Source: Viola odorata (lineage: Eukaryota; Streptophyta; Magnoliopsida; Malpighiales; Violaceae). Taken from it: a stretch of 64,000 nucleotides of DNA. Below are positions 11,426 to 23,786 of this stretch, piece by piece. Made by a program: the position numbers and the translations under genes. Location of the stretch: contig OY829545.1 in the NCBI GenBank assembly GCA_963691705.1, forward strand, positions 28,879,475-28,943,474, read 5' to 3'. The notes beneath the pieces are model-generated. The model was given only the letters and a program-made list of their open reading frames with translations, ran no database searches and was not told the DNA's origin. Numbering within the stretch: the stretch's first letter is position 1; every line of letters begins with the position of its first letter.

Positions 11426-12957
11426 GCAAGCAACTAGAAAGGTATAAAGGGCACCAAATCCTCCTCTTAATCTCCATTTCTTGCACTACCTTCTTGGATA
11501 AATTGCTCTCCCGGACAAGTAAGCTCCCTCTCTCTCTAGTTTTCTTTAATTTTCGTTTTTGCTTGTAATGCATGAATAAATTGTTAAAACTTGCCTCACA
11601 TGCTTAGTTTTCATGTTAGTTAGACTTCCCTTGCCTCAATTTGGTTGCTTGCTTGTTCTAGCTAATTAATAGTAGCATATGCATGTTAAATAGTTTAATG
11701 ATTCCATGTGAAATTGCTATTGTTTTTGAGTTATTTTGCTTGTTGCTTTTGTTGCTTTGATCTACTGTTATGCCATGATAATTATTGGGGTTGTTTCGGG
11801 TAAGTTTCGTTGATTGATTGGAGCTTGAGTCGCCGGCCATGGTGGTCGGCGACGTGAAGAAGAAGAAAGGAAGAAGAAGAAGGGAGGCGGGAAAGAAAAT
11901 GAGAAAGAAAGGTCAAAGCCCATCTTTGTTTTAAATGGCCAAGCCCATTTTTTAATGCCCAAAATTCTAATGTGGGGCTCGACCCATTTAATTTTCGTCA
12001 AAATTGTGTAAAATGTTCGTATGCCTTTATAACATGTTTAAGTTAATTAAAATGTTCGTATGCTTTTTATTTTCGTGTGTAAAATGATAAAAAAATATTC
12101 ATATGCGTTTATAATATATTTAAATCGTATGGAATGTTTGTATGTCTTTATGCTTTGTTTAAATCCGATGAAATACTTATATGCTCGCATGATAATAATA
12201 TGTTTGTGCTATGTTTAATTTGTCATGAAATTTTTTAATATGCTTGCATGTTATAAATAAATTAATTATTAGTTATGTCATGCCTAAATCATTATAAGTT
12301 GTTCATATGCAATAAATGAATTTCTTTATTTCTTATGTCTAATTAATTGTTTATTTATTTAGCATGAAATAAATTTCTTATTTATTCATCGTGTTTATTT
12401 AAATATTTATTCGTCAAATTAAATAAATATTGCATGTGCTTTTTATTATTTATTTATTTTCAAACCTTCGCTAGCACTCTCAATTTGCAAGGAAGATCAA
12501 GATCACGCAACGCGAGTACACTCTCTATAGCCTCTTTTATTTATTTAATGTTTTTCGCATATATTATTAGTATACATGCTATTTAAAAATGCTAAAGAAC
12601 TTATAATTGTATGCATGATAAAATCAACGCACATGCTTACTTGTTTAAATCACTTGCCTTATTTATGCCATGAAATTAATTGCTATATATTGATATGTGA
12701 GCATGGTGGCTTCAAATCCCACACGGTTACTTGCATTCACTAAAAATGGTACGATGCTAGTTTTACCCATGCTAAGATCACTTAGTAATTAATTAATCAT
12801 GCATGGCCCGATGATAAAAAGGGGGGAATGTCTGCTCTAGCATACGAACAAACGGTAACCCCGTCCTTCGGTCCCGATCGGAAATAACAATGTCCCGACG
12901 AAAATGCTAAGATGTAACGTCACCTTTAAGGGCCCAATTCGTGTGTCAAAAATATTT

Positions 12958-13270
12958 AAGTGATCGAAAAGTGGCCCAATCTTCGTAACAGGATTTCGGA
13001 CGACACTTTACTATCGTTTACCTCGTAAATGATTGAAAGGTGGCCCGTTTCCGTGCGCGGGATTGGTTGACATGCTTCGATTATTCATTCATTTTCGTAT
13101 GAAAAAAATGCTTAAGTGATTGGAAAGTGGCCCAATCTTCGTAACAGGATTTCGGCCGACACATTGCTATCGTTTACCTCGTAAATGATTGGAAGGTGGC
13201 CCGTTTCCGTGCGCGGGATTGGTCGACATGCTTCGATTATTTATCATTTTTATGTTAAAAATTGTTTTCC
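12958..13270 (+). repeat. Tandem duplication of 156 bp inside the LTR
   Basis: Two consecutive copies start AAGTGAT(C/T)G at 12958 and 13114. Each contains GTGGCCCAATCTTCGTAACA and TTACCTCGTAAATGATTG. The same pair occurs in the right LTR (about 23209-23500), so the duplication predates the insertion. Confidence 0.75.
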
Positions 13271-13532
13271 AAACACCTTTTTACCGGTAACCTTTTTAAG
13301 GATGTGACTTGGGTGCCTAACACCTTCCCAAGTTCATAATACGACCTCGAACATTCGTTCTTTGGTTTAGACCAATTGTGCCTTAGTTTTTATTTTTATG
13401 CCATGATGCTTAGGTTCCCTAAACCTTAGAAAATAGGGTGGCGACTTCATTGCATTATGCGAGGCATCCATTTATACTTAACATCCGTCCCAAACCTTAA
13501 ACTTGTTTTCAACGAAAAAGGGGGTGCGACAG

Positions 13533-13554
13533 TTTGGCGACTTCACTGGGGACT
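13533..13554 (+). other. Probable primer-binding site of the Tat-like element
   Basis: TTTGGCGACTTCACTGGGGA directly follows the left LTR. This resembles the tRNA-complementary primer site seen in Tat/Ogre-type elements. The exact tRNA could not be assigned without a search. Confidence 0.55.
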
Positions 13555-16112
13555 TTAGGGTCAAAGCCGGTTTTTTTTTGAAAGGTGTTTGTTTTTTTTA
13601 TTTACTTGCTTTTTTTAAACTGTTTTCGTGGCTATTTGTTATACGCTTTGATGAACTGTCATACACATCTCATGCATAGGCCCTCCACCCAGGGGTGACA
13701 CCCCGGGACTCATGTCCTAGGTAGTGTTCGCGAACTCCACTCGGACAAACCCTTAAAGCTAGCCGAAAGGTGTCCTGGTTCCGCAAGGAATCGATTGACG
13801 CTTGCCGACACTTTAGGGACCATTATATAGTATTGTCTGAGAAATTTCAGCCGTTAGAGTCTAGTCGACGACAAAAGCCCTCATCATGTGCATCATACAT
13901 GTTTTTATCATAACTTTGATTATCATGTTTTCTACATTTTTTTTCCCGCACCATTTTAGTAATGCATGTAAAGTACCTAGTAATACATTTCGTTCAATTT
14001 ACTGATACTTGAACTCGGTTTTATTTTTTTCCGCAAGACCCATCCTGCTTGTTCAAATGACAATGCCTACGTTACTTTCACTTAATACTTTTGGGGGAAG
14101 AAGTTTTGGGAACCAAGCTGCACGAGGGGATATGTTGAAATTCAGTTTCATTCCCGATATTACGGCCAAGATTGGGATAGAGGAAGTGGCGATGCAAAAA
14201 GGAGAGATTGCGTCATTAGAATATTTTTGGAATGAACAAATAGATCCCGACTTCCAAGGTTGACGACTCGAAAGAAAAGATCACGCATCGGCTACCTACG
14301 GATTTTTATCTTTTCACCCCATGTAATAATGTCCCTAGACTTTTGTCTACTAACCATTTTTAGATAGATCGAGATAGTCGATCAAGCTTGTAAACGGTTG
14401 TAACCCCTTTTGAAAAAAATAAAAGAGAAAAAATAAAAGAGGGGTTTAATTGACGAAATTCATACTCATTCGGTTACCTATGGAATAAGTGTCTTTACCT
14501 TTTAGAGAAATTTTGTTGTTCATTCAAAGGCATCAGACGACGAATACCTACAAATATATATAACCTCCACCAAAATAACCACATATAAAGCCCACAAAAA
14601 AAACACCAAAGGCTAGCCCTTAAAATAAAAGCACACTCAAAAAGAATAAATTTCAGAACGCAAGGATGGCTATTTTTCTCGATTTCAGCCGCACGCTCTT
14701 TTTCCTTGACCAATATGAAGGAGATTGGCCCCACATTTCCACTCGACTAAAACACAAAAAATGTTCATAACACATGGAAGTTAGCCCTCACAAAATTTCA
14801 TAATTTTCTGGGTAGCACATCTCTCACGGAAAATTTTAGAACGCAAGGACAACTGCTCCTTCTCGGTCTCAGCTGTGCGCTCTTTTGTCTTGGCCAAAAT
14901 GGGTATGATTTACTCGGGGTTTCTACTCGGACAAAACATTCAAGATGTCAATAACAGGTTGAAGTTTACCCAAACCAAATTTCATAATTTTCTGGACAGC
15001 GCATCTCTCACAAACAATTTAGGCGCAAGGACAACTGCTCCTTCTCGGTCTCAGCTGCGCGATCTTTTGTCATGGAAAAAATGGATATAATTTGCTCGGA
15101 GTTTCCACTTGGCCAAAACATGAAAGATATTGACAACAGGTTGAAGTTTACCCATGCAAAATTTCATAATTTTCTGGGCAGCGCGCCTCTCACAAAACAA
15201 ATCGGAATGCAAGAATCTTATGGTTATTACAAAACAAAGCCAAAAAATATATAACGTACTGTTTTTCACAAAACTTCGGCGTCATCACGCCCTGACCATG
15301 TCGTCATTACGCCAACATCACTAGCCTCGAGACAGCCCACGACGTCATTACGCACAATGCACGATGTAAATTACATCACAAACAGAAGCTCAAGTCTCTT
15401 CAGATCACTCCACGACGTCATTACGCCCAAAACATGACGTAAATTACATCACAAGCAGAAGCTCAAGCCTCTTCAAATCACTCCTCGGCGTCATTACGTT
15501 CTGTTTATGGCGTGATTACTTCGTGACCTCGACGTAATTACACCCGAACACGCAGTTTCACCAAAAATACGATTTGCTGCCTCTCCTCGCATCATATCAG
15601 TTCCTTTACTTCTAAACATGATCTGAAGCCATCATCAAGAGCTAGGTCTTTGCTCTTCGTAGCTCCAATTCATGATATGACCTTCGTCGCTCTACTCCTT
15701 AAAGCTAAGTCCTTATGACATGAGGCCTCACTCGTCAATTGGGGGCACGCTTGTAAGCCCATCGCGAAAGGAGGTTTCCAAGCATGATAACGTTAGCTAC
15801 TCGCGCGGGTTTGTCTCAAGGGTTCCGTTGATGGCATCCAAGGTCACATTGCGTCATTGGAATGAATAAAAACTTCTTTCACCGAAAACACCGATCCAAG
15901 ATGCGTCGTCTTTTCGTTCCCCCTAAAAGTATCAAGTGAAAGGAAGGCCGAGAGATTGAATAAGCAGCGTGGAGGCCTCGAGGTTGCATATTATATGCAC
16001 ATTATCGCTTATACTTATTTCTCTTCACTTGTTTTTTTTCAGGTTAACAATAGCTCCTCGAAAGCGAACTACTCCACCTAGGCTCCCCATAACTAGACTT
16101 CAAGCATGAAAA
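13555..16112 (+). other. Long leader of the Tat-like element upstream of gag
   Basis: About 2.5 kb with no recognised domain. A small ORF at 14009-14263 (84 codons) lies where some Tat/Ogre elements carry an additional upstream ORF, but I see no supporting motif. The stretch also contains a 183 bp tandem repeat (14620-15250) and several CGTCATTACGCC motifs between 15280 and 15540. Confidence 0.45.
14620..15250 (+). repeat. Tandem repeat, unit about 183 bp, three copies
   Basis: The marker TTTCATAATTTTCTGG occurs at about 14796, 14980 and 15162, spaced 184 and 182 bases. Between markers, GCAAGGACAACTGCTCCTTC and GTCTCAGCTG(T/C)GCG recur. The first copy is the most diverged. Confidence 0.75.
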
Positions 16113-17717
16113 ATGGCCGAACAAGCTAAGACAGAAGAGGCGTTGGCTGCTAGAATAACGGAGTTAGAAGAGCAAGTAAGGGTTACTACAGAGAGAACCG
16201 CTAAGGCTGAAAAAGAGCGAGATGAAGCAACCACTGAATTCCCACCCGGTTTCGATCCTAACCTAATAGTAGGACCTTCCTCATCCACCATTACTGGGCC
16301 TTCCGGACCCCAATCATTTTCTGTTCCTGGGGGACAACGGAAATGGATTAATCCTTTCGTTGTACCCATCACCACAAACCCTGTAGTTAACATAGAAGGA
16401 GAAACTACTACATCTCTGCAGCATTCTTTGGTTAACCTTGCTTTGGACCCAAGTCAAAACCTGATTCATCAAGAATCCCAAGGCGTTCTCCCTCCTCAGA
16501 GTCACTCTACTCAAGTCGTGATTCCCGATCCCACGGGAATTCGGCCTCCTTCTGTCAATCCCACGCAACCACCACTTACGTCAACACCTCTACTACCCCT
16601 TTGTCCTAACACTGTCGTCTTGGAGACACCAAATATGGATAGATTGAGCCTACTAGAGGAAAGGCACAGAGCTATCGAAGGAACAGACCCCTTTGACCCC
16701 ATAGGACCAACCGACATGTGTATGGTCCCAGGGATCATCATGCCTCCAAAATACAAAATTCCAGATTTTGAGAAGTACACTGGGATCGAGTGCCCAAAAA
16801 CTCACCTCAAGGCCTATTGAAACAAAATGGCCGATATGATACACAATAAGCCTTTGTTGATCCATCTATTCAGGGAGAGCTTGACCAAGAACGCATTGAC
16901 TTGGTACATGAGTCTGGATAGGATCAAAATCAGGAATTGGAGGGATTTGTTTGATGCCTTCTTCAAACAATACAAGTTCAACATGGAGATAACACCAGAC
17001 CGTTCTGATCTCCAGAATCTTGAGAAAAAAATAGAAGAATCAGTGAAAACTTATGCTCAGAGGTGGAGAGAACTAGCTTCCAGGATATCTCCTCCTTTGA
17101 ATGACAAAGAGCTCTTGTCAATTTTTGTGGACACCTTCAAAACCCCTTACTACATCTATCTTATCTCCAATCCATCAAGTAGCTTTTCCGACATGGTTCG
17201 GGTGGCTGAAAGAGTTGAACAAGGGATCAAGTTAGGGAGGATCACTGTTTCCACACCAGAGGTAATACCTAAGAGAGAACTTATCATGAAGAAAGATGTC
17301 AACTTTGCCTCTCACCAGACTAGCTACAAGCCACCTTTCGCGTCACCTTCTCAATACCTTACACCATTCCCACCGCCTCCATATAACCCACCAAACAACC
17401 AACGTAACTCGAGTAACCGTTGGAATCGAGAGCCACTGTCACCTCTTCTCGCTCCTCTGGGAGAGATTTACAAACATCTTTTGGCGGCTGGGCAAATTGC
17501 GCCCACCCCAATGACACCTCTGCAACCTCCTTACCCGAAGTGGTACGATCATAACGCTAGATGCGAGTACCATGCTGGAGCTCAGGGTCACACGATAGAA
17601 AATTGCTTCGCCCTAAGAGGAAAAATTCACCACTTGATCAAGAATGGATGGATCTATTTTGAAGGGTTAGCCAAAGGACCTAGAGCCGACGCCAACCCTC
17701 CTCCTACCAACTTTTGA
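16113..17717 (+). pseudogene. gag of the Tat-like element with one premature stop
   Basis: One frame runs 534 codons from ATG 16113 to TGA 17717, broken only by a TGA at 16818-16820 (after HLKAY, where Tat-type Gag usually has Cys). The N-terminal part (residues 1-36) is coiled coil, followed by a Pro/Thr-rich linker. The Gag core starts at PPKYKIPDFEKYTG and continues after the stop with KMADMIHNK, ALTWYMSLD and YAQRWRELASRISPPL. Near the end a zinc-knuckle-like CEYHAGAQGHTIENC occurs. Gag packages RNA and forms the particle. One base restores the stop to sense in relatives, so inactivation looks recent or the C-terminal ORF (16827 on) may be made separately. I infer a non-functional copy. 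Confidence 0.85.
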
Positions 17718-19431
17718 ATAATCCTCTCTGGCGGCCCCTGCTGTAGGTATCAAGGGAAGTCTGTTTCCCTTCTTTTGCTTTTTGTTTTAGCTATTGTACG
17801 ATCCTTATGTAAGTCCTTTCAGGGGGGAACTTTTGATATCTTTAAAAGCTTTTGGTCCTTGTAAGTATAAATAAAACTTTACTTGATAAAAATCATACGT
17901 TTGTTAACATTCCTTAGATCAAGCATCTTCATCATTTTTATTAATTCACGGTTAACTTGTGCGCTCATTAGAAATTATATAAACATACATGATCTTGTCT
18001 GTTAACTCTTATATCCATGACATGTTTAGATGTAAGCAATCACAAATATATCCCCGTGAGTATTCTAGACCGTCACGCCTTGTTTCTTTCATGAGTGTAA
18101 GTGTTAAACTAGGTGCTAGTTAGATTTGCATAATATCCAGGGTATATGAACCATCAGACATGGGATAGCAGTAAGATGACATTGGACTTTGTTTTTATTC
18201 TTCTTCCACATTTTTTTCGTTTCTTTTTAACTTTTTGCCCTCGAAACACACACTTGTACACCATGTATAACTCTATCAAACACCCAAAATCCTTTTAGCC
18301 AAGTGAGTTAGTGCTCGACTGGGACCGCTAAATTAGAGTTACACGTCAGCAAGGGAATGACAAGGGAGCCCTTAGGGGATCACTGACAAATCAACGTCAG
18401 AAGAAGGCCAAATAAAACAAGACTTGGAGGCCTCTGCCAAAGATAGAGAGGATGACAAACCCAAAAAAAAAAAAAAACAAAAAAAAAAAAAGATAAACAA
18501 AAAAAAAAACAAAACAAAAAAAAACAGACAAAACACACAAAAACAAATCAAAAAGTGTTCAAAGAATACAATCAACAAAACAACAGCAGAAGCAAGCACT
18601 TACAAAAAGATAACAATGGGTTTCCTTTCGATTATTTGCAGACCCATGCATGTACATCTTCATTCGAAGTCTATTCACTTAGATTGACATTGCAAATTTA
18701 ATTTTTGTGCTATGTTTATTGCATTTTTAGGAGTGTAAATACGTAGCCTTATTTTCTGAGCGTGAACGCAAACACTAGTATCTGGTGAGGATTGCTTACA
18801 GCTGCATGTCATGGGAAAGTCTTGTTCTTGAGGTCGTTATTTCCTGAACAAGACGCAGACGTTATCTAGACTTGCATCAATCATGTTTAAATAACGAAAT
18901 TGGACAAACATTTTAGCCACAAAAAAATGCTTGAATTTATTTTTCTTAAACAAAGAGGTCATTTTCATTCCAAACAAAAACTTGGGCGTAAGCCATAGGT
19001 TAAATGTAGGAATATACGATATTTCTCGTATTATCAATTGCTCTCTACTTTTTCTATCTGTTGCTGCTTCGTGTTTGCTTTCTTCCTATTTGGAGGATAC
19101 AGGTACACTTCGAATGAAGAACGTTACCACTCCTCAAATTGGGTCTTCGATGAAAAATCACTGTAATGCCCTCGCCACGGATTTTGTCAAACGAATCCAA
19201 TCAAATTATGAAGAGCGGAATGGTCGTCCAAGACAACCATTCGCGAATTCACGTTGAGCCGTCAGAAGGCTCGAGCAAAGGTAAGTTGCTTTGAACCAAA
19301 GGTACGTTCCAACTCTCATTTACTTTTCTGTCGAAACATATGAAGTATGAGTGTTGCCCTCGCTTTGCATAATTCTACATTTCTACATAATTATTATCTC
19401 GTCCTTGAGCGACTACTTTTCCGCATATTAT
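17718..19431 (+). other. Non-coding interior of the Tat-like element, where pol would be expected
   Basis: No protease, RT, RNase H or integrase signature in any frame. An A-rich low-complexity tract lies at 18462-18560, which creates a Lys-rich ORF on the plus strand and a Phe-rich one on the minus strand. The ORF at 18931-19257 has no recognised motif. Confidence 0.65.
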
Positions 19432-19765
19432 ATCTAAGTACTCCTCATTGAGCGACTACTTAACTGTCTATCTAAATACTCCTCCTTGAGTGACTATTTT
19501 CCTGTCTATCTAAATACTCCTCCTTGAGCGACTACTTTCCTGTCTATCTAAATACTCCTCCTTGAGCGACTACATCTCTTGCATAATTCTACATTTCTGC
19601 ATAATTATTACTCCTCCTTGAGTGACTACATTTCTTGCATAATTCTACATTTCTGCATAATTATTACTCCTCCTTGAGCGACTACTTTCCTGTCTATCTA
19701 AATACTCCTCCTTGAGCGACTACTTTCTTGTCTATCTATATAACTCCTCCTTGAGCGACTATATT
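19432..19765 (+). repeat. Tandem repeat, unit about 43 bp (TACTCCTCCTTGAGCGACTA)
   Basis: Around eight copies of TACTCCTCCTTGAG(C/T)GACTA, separated by CTTTCCTGTCTATCTAAA or by CATCTCTTGCATAATTCTAC variants. It abuts the 51 bp array on its right. Confidence 0.8.
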
Positions 19766-20755
19766 TTCAGCACCAGCGTCCGGAGAGCGATAGCCCCGCA
19801 CGGTCGTGTAGTTACTTTCAGCACCAGCATCCGGAGAGTGATAGCCTCGCACGGTCATGTAGTTATACTTTCAGCGCCAGCGTCCGGAGAGCGATAGCCT
19901 CGCACGGTCGTGTAGTTACTTTCAGCACCAGCGTCTGGAGAGCGATAGCCTCGCACGGTCGTGTAGTTACTTTCAGCACCAGCGTCCAGAGAGCGATAGC
20001 CTCGCACGATCGTGTAGTTACTTTCAGCGCCAACGTTCGGAGAGCGATAGCCTCGCACGGTCGTGTAGTTACACTTTCAGCGCCAGCGTCCAGAGAGCGA
20101 TAGCCTTGCACGGTCGTGTAGTTACTTTCAGCACCAGCGTCCGGAGAGCGATAGCCTCGCACGGTCGTGTAGTTACATTTTCAGCACCAGCGTCCGGAGA
20201 GCGATAGCCCCGCACGGTCATGTAGTTACTTTCAGCACCAACGTTCGGAGAGCGATAGCCTCGCACGGACATTCCTTCATATTGCCACGTCAACATCCGA
20301 AGAGCAATAGCCTCGCACGGACATTCCTTCATATTGCCACGTCAACATCCGAAGAGCAATAGCCTCGCACGGACATTCCTTCACATTGCCACGCCAACAT
20401 CCGGAGAGCGATAGCCTCGCACGGACCTTCATTCACACTTCTACATCAACATCCGGAGAGTGATAGCCTCGCACAGACATTCCTTCACACTTCTACGTCA
20501 ACGTCTGGAGAGCGATAACCTCGCATGGACACACAACAATATTTTCCCACATCAACGTTCGGATAACGGTAGCCTCGCACGAACCTACATCAACATTTTC
20601 CATCAACGTTCGAAGAGCGATAGCCTCGCACGAACCCACATCAACATTTCCCATGACAACGTTCGAAGAGCGATAGCCTCGCACGAACATGCTTTCACAT
20701 TTTCCACGTCAACGTTCGAAGAGCGATAGCCTCGCACGGACATGCAGTCTCATTT
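19766..20755 (+). repeat. Minisatellite, unit about 51-53 bp, about 19 copies
   Basis: About 1 kb built on a conserved core GGAGAGCGATAGCCTCGCACGG (with small variants). The first ten or so copies have TTTCAGCACCAGCGTCC and GTCGTGTAGTTAC between cores. Later copies change to ACATTCCTTCATATTGCCAC and TCAACATCCG, and the last to TCAACGTTCG. The core is thus better conserved than its spacers. Minus-strand ORFs of repeated RGYRSPDAGAES type are artefacts of the array. Confidence 0.9.
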
Positions 20756-20917
20756 TTCATACCATCATCTGGCAATGTGATTGCCTCACCTAGACAAGAA
20801 TTTAAAGCTCACCCCACTCCCAGGTAAGTCTTCAATATTTCCAAAACCGTGGTAAATACTTAGGGCAACCGTCTTTACTGCTAATAAAAAATCTCAGTTG
20901 CACTGTATTTTTGATCA

Positions 20918-20937
20918 GACAGTAAAGAGGGGGCAAC
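20918..20937 (+). other. Polypurine tract of the Tat-like element
   Basis: AGACAGTAAAGAGGGGGCAAC lies immediately before the right LTR, the normal site for plus-strand priming in LTR elements. Confidence 0.7.
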
Positions 20938-23786
20938 TGTTGCTACCTAAATTTAGACTTTTCATCACAACTTTACGCATTTTTACGTTTATCGCATTTA
21001 AATAGCTTGTCTAGGTTAAATTTCTGTTGATTCTTGGTCCTAGGCTATTTGTTTAATATTCCGCGTCATTTCGTGTCTTTCTAGTTTTTTCGTACTTTTA
21101 ACTGTCTTTACGCGAACTTCTATCGATCCCGAGTAAGTTTCCCGGGACCGTGGGTTGAACACATAATTTCTTTAATTGATAATTACGTACTATTTTTCTC
21201 TTTCACGCCATCGAGTTTGGTTTCGTTCAATTTTTATCGTAAGGACATTTATTTTACGTCCGAACTTTTAACATTTCCGAAAGAGAAGATAAATATGTTA
21301 AATCAAGTTTTGCATTTCTTCACTGTATACTAGTTTTCTCGTCTTATTTTTCTACACGTCGTGGTTTCCTCTGCTCGGAATTATTTTTGTTTTCAAGCGA
21401 TTTCGCTCGTACAAAAAATATCCCGTTCGTGTCCTAAAATAGGATAAACTTCACATTAATGTCATTTAATTCATTCTCACCCTCCAACTCAGCACCAGCT
21501 CACCTAGATCACTACAACCTCCCATCCGAACACTCTTGACCACACACAACCCTACCCTACCTCACTATTCTAGCCTAGACATCATCATCATTCTCCTCCT
21601 CCTCCTCCTCCACCTTCGGTTTGCAGCCACACATGCAAACCGACTCCAACTTTTTTTCTCCTCTATAAATAGCAAGCAACTAGCAAGGTATCAAGGGCAC
21701 AAAATCCTCCTCTTAATCTCCATTTCTTGCACTACCTTCTTGGATAAATTGCTCTCCCGGACAAGTAAGCTCCCTCTCTCTCTAGTTTTCTTTAATTTTC
21801 GTTTTTGCTTGTAATGCATGAATAAATTGTTAAAACTTGCCTCACATGCTTAGTTTTCATGTTAGTTAGACTTCCCTTGCCTCAATTTGGTTGCTTGCTT
21901 GTTCTAGCTAATTAATAGTAGCATATGCATGTTAAATAGTTTAATGATTCCATGTGAAATTGCTACTATTTTTGAGTTATTTTGCTTGCTGTTTTTGTTG
22001 CTTTGATCTATTGTTATGCCATGATAATTATTGGGGCTGTTTCGGGAAAGTTTCGTTGATTGATTGGAGCTTGAGTCGCCGGCCATGGTGGTCGGCGACT
22101 TGAAGAAGAAGAAAGGAAGAAGAAGGGAGGCGGGAAAGAAAATGAGAAAGAAAGGTGATGGGCTTTGGCCCATTTTTGTTTTAAATTAAAATTTGGCCAA
22201 GCCCATTTTTTAATGCCCAAAATTCTAATGTGGGGCCCAACCCATTTAATATTCGTCAAAATTGTGTAAAATGTTCGTATGCCTTTATAACATGTTTAAA
22301 TTAATTAAAATGTTCGTATGCTTTTTATTTTCGTGTGTAAAATGATAACAAAATATTCGTATGCTTTTATAATATATTTAAATCGTATGGAATGTTTGTA
22401 TGTCTTTATGCTTTGTTTAAATCCGATGAAATACTTATATGCTCGCATGATAATAATATGTTTGTGCTATGTTTAATTTGTCATGAAATTTTTTAATATG
22501 CTTGCATGTTATAAATAAATTAATTATTAGTTATGCCATGCCTAAATCATTATAAGTTGTTCATATGCAATAAATGAATTTCTTTATTTCTTATGTCTAA
22601 TTAATTGTTTATTTATTTAGCATGAAATAAATTGCTTATTTATTCATCGTGTTTATTTAAATATTTATTCGTCAAATTAAATAAATATTGCATGTGCTTT
22701 TTAATATTTATTTATTTTCAAACCTTCGCTAAGACTCTCAATTTGCAAGGAAGATCAAGATCACGCAACGCGAGTACGCTCTCTATAGCCTCTTTTATTT
22801 ATTTAATATTTTTTGCAAATATTATTAGTATACATGTTATTTAAAATTGCTAAAGAACTCATAATTGTATGCATGATAAAATCAACGCACATGCTTACTT
22901 GTTTAAATCACTTGCCTTATTTATGCCATGAAATTAATTGCTATATATTGATATGTGAGCATGGTGGCTTTGAATCCCACACGGTTACTTGCATTCACTA
23001 AAAATGGCGCTAGTTTTACCCATGCTAAGATCACTTAGTAATTAATTAATCATGCATGGCCCGATGATAAAAGGGGGGAATGTCCGCTCTAGCATACGAA
23101 CAAACGGTAACCCCGTCCTTCGGTCCCGATCGTAAATAACAATGTCCCGACGAAAATGCTAAGATGTAACGTCACCTTTAAGGGCCCAATTCTAGTGTCA
23201 AAAATGTTTAAGTTATCGAAAAGTGGCCCAATCTTCGTAACAGGATTTCGAACGACACTTTACTATCATTTACCTCGTAAATGATTGAAAGGTGGCCCGT
23301 TTCCATGCGCGGGATTGATTGATATGCTTCGATTATTCATTCGTTTTCGTGTGAAAAAAAGCTTTTAGTGATTGGAAAGTGGCCCAATCTTCGTAACAGG
23401 ATTTCGGCCGACACTTTGCTATCGTTTACCTCGTAAATGATTGGAAGGTGGCCCGTTTTCGTGCGCGGGATTGGTCGACATGCTTCGATTATTTATTCAT
23501 TTTTATGTTAAAAATTGTTTTCCAAACACCTTTTTACCGGTAACCTTTTTAAGGATGTGACTTGGGTACCTAACACCTTCCCAAGTCCATAATACGACCT
23601 TGAACCTTTGTTCTTTGGTTTAGACCAATTGTGCCTTAGTTTTTTTATTTTTATGCCATGACGCTTAGGTTCCCTAAACCTTAGAAAATAGGGTGGTTAC
23701 TTCATTGCATTATGCGAGGCATCCATTTATGCTTAGCATCCGTCCCAAACCTTAAACTCGTTTTCAACGAAAAAGGGGGTGCGATA
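20938..23786 (+). repeat. 3' LTR of the Tat-like element
   Basis: This 2.85 kb direct repeat of 10696-13531 starts TGTTGCTACC. Its last base pairs read GCGATA rather than GCGACA, so the terminal CA has changed to TA, yet GGGGT follows directly as the target duplication. It carries the conserved TATA box at 21664-21671 and the 156 bp duplication. Confidence 0.9.

Larger units (their letters stand above)
10696..13531 (+). repeat. 5' LTR of the Tat-like element
   Basis: This 2.84 kb LTR begins TGTTGCTACC and ends GGGTGCGACA. In the first 410 or so bases I count about 12 substitutions and 2 single-base indels against the right LTR, so the insertion is fairly young but not recent. A TATA box (TATAAATA) sits at 11418-11425. 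ORFs inside it are low-complexity and are not genes. Confidence 0.9.
10696..23786 (+). mobile_element. Tat-like Ty3/gypsy element with gag but no pol (non-autonomous), 13.1 kb
   Basis: Two direct LTRs (10696-13531 and 20938-23786) flank a 7.4 kb interior. A perfect GGGGT duplication flanks the whole (10691-10695 and 23787-23791). The interior has a primer-binding-type sequence right after the left LTR, a gag gene (16113-17717), two kinds of tandem arrays (19432-20755) and a polypurine tract next to the right LTR. No protease, RT, RNase H or integrase motif is seen between 17718 and 20937, so transposition would need an autonomous partner. It inserted in the antisense Athila-like solo LTR. Confidence 0.9.

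Noticed and set aside
18424..18687. Lys-rich ORF
   Set aside because: Created by an A-rich simple-sequence tract in the Tat-like element.
19855..20332. Minus-strand ORFs with repeated RGYRSPDAGAES
   Set aside because: Pure products of the 51 bp array, present in overlapping frames.
19766..20755. CRISPR-like look: conserved core with variable spacers
   Set aside because: Plant nuclear DNA inside an LTR retrotransposon. Spacers are themselves related, so this is a minisatellite.
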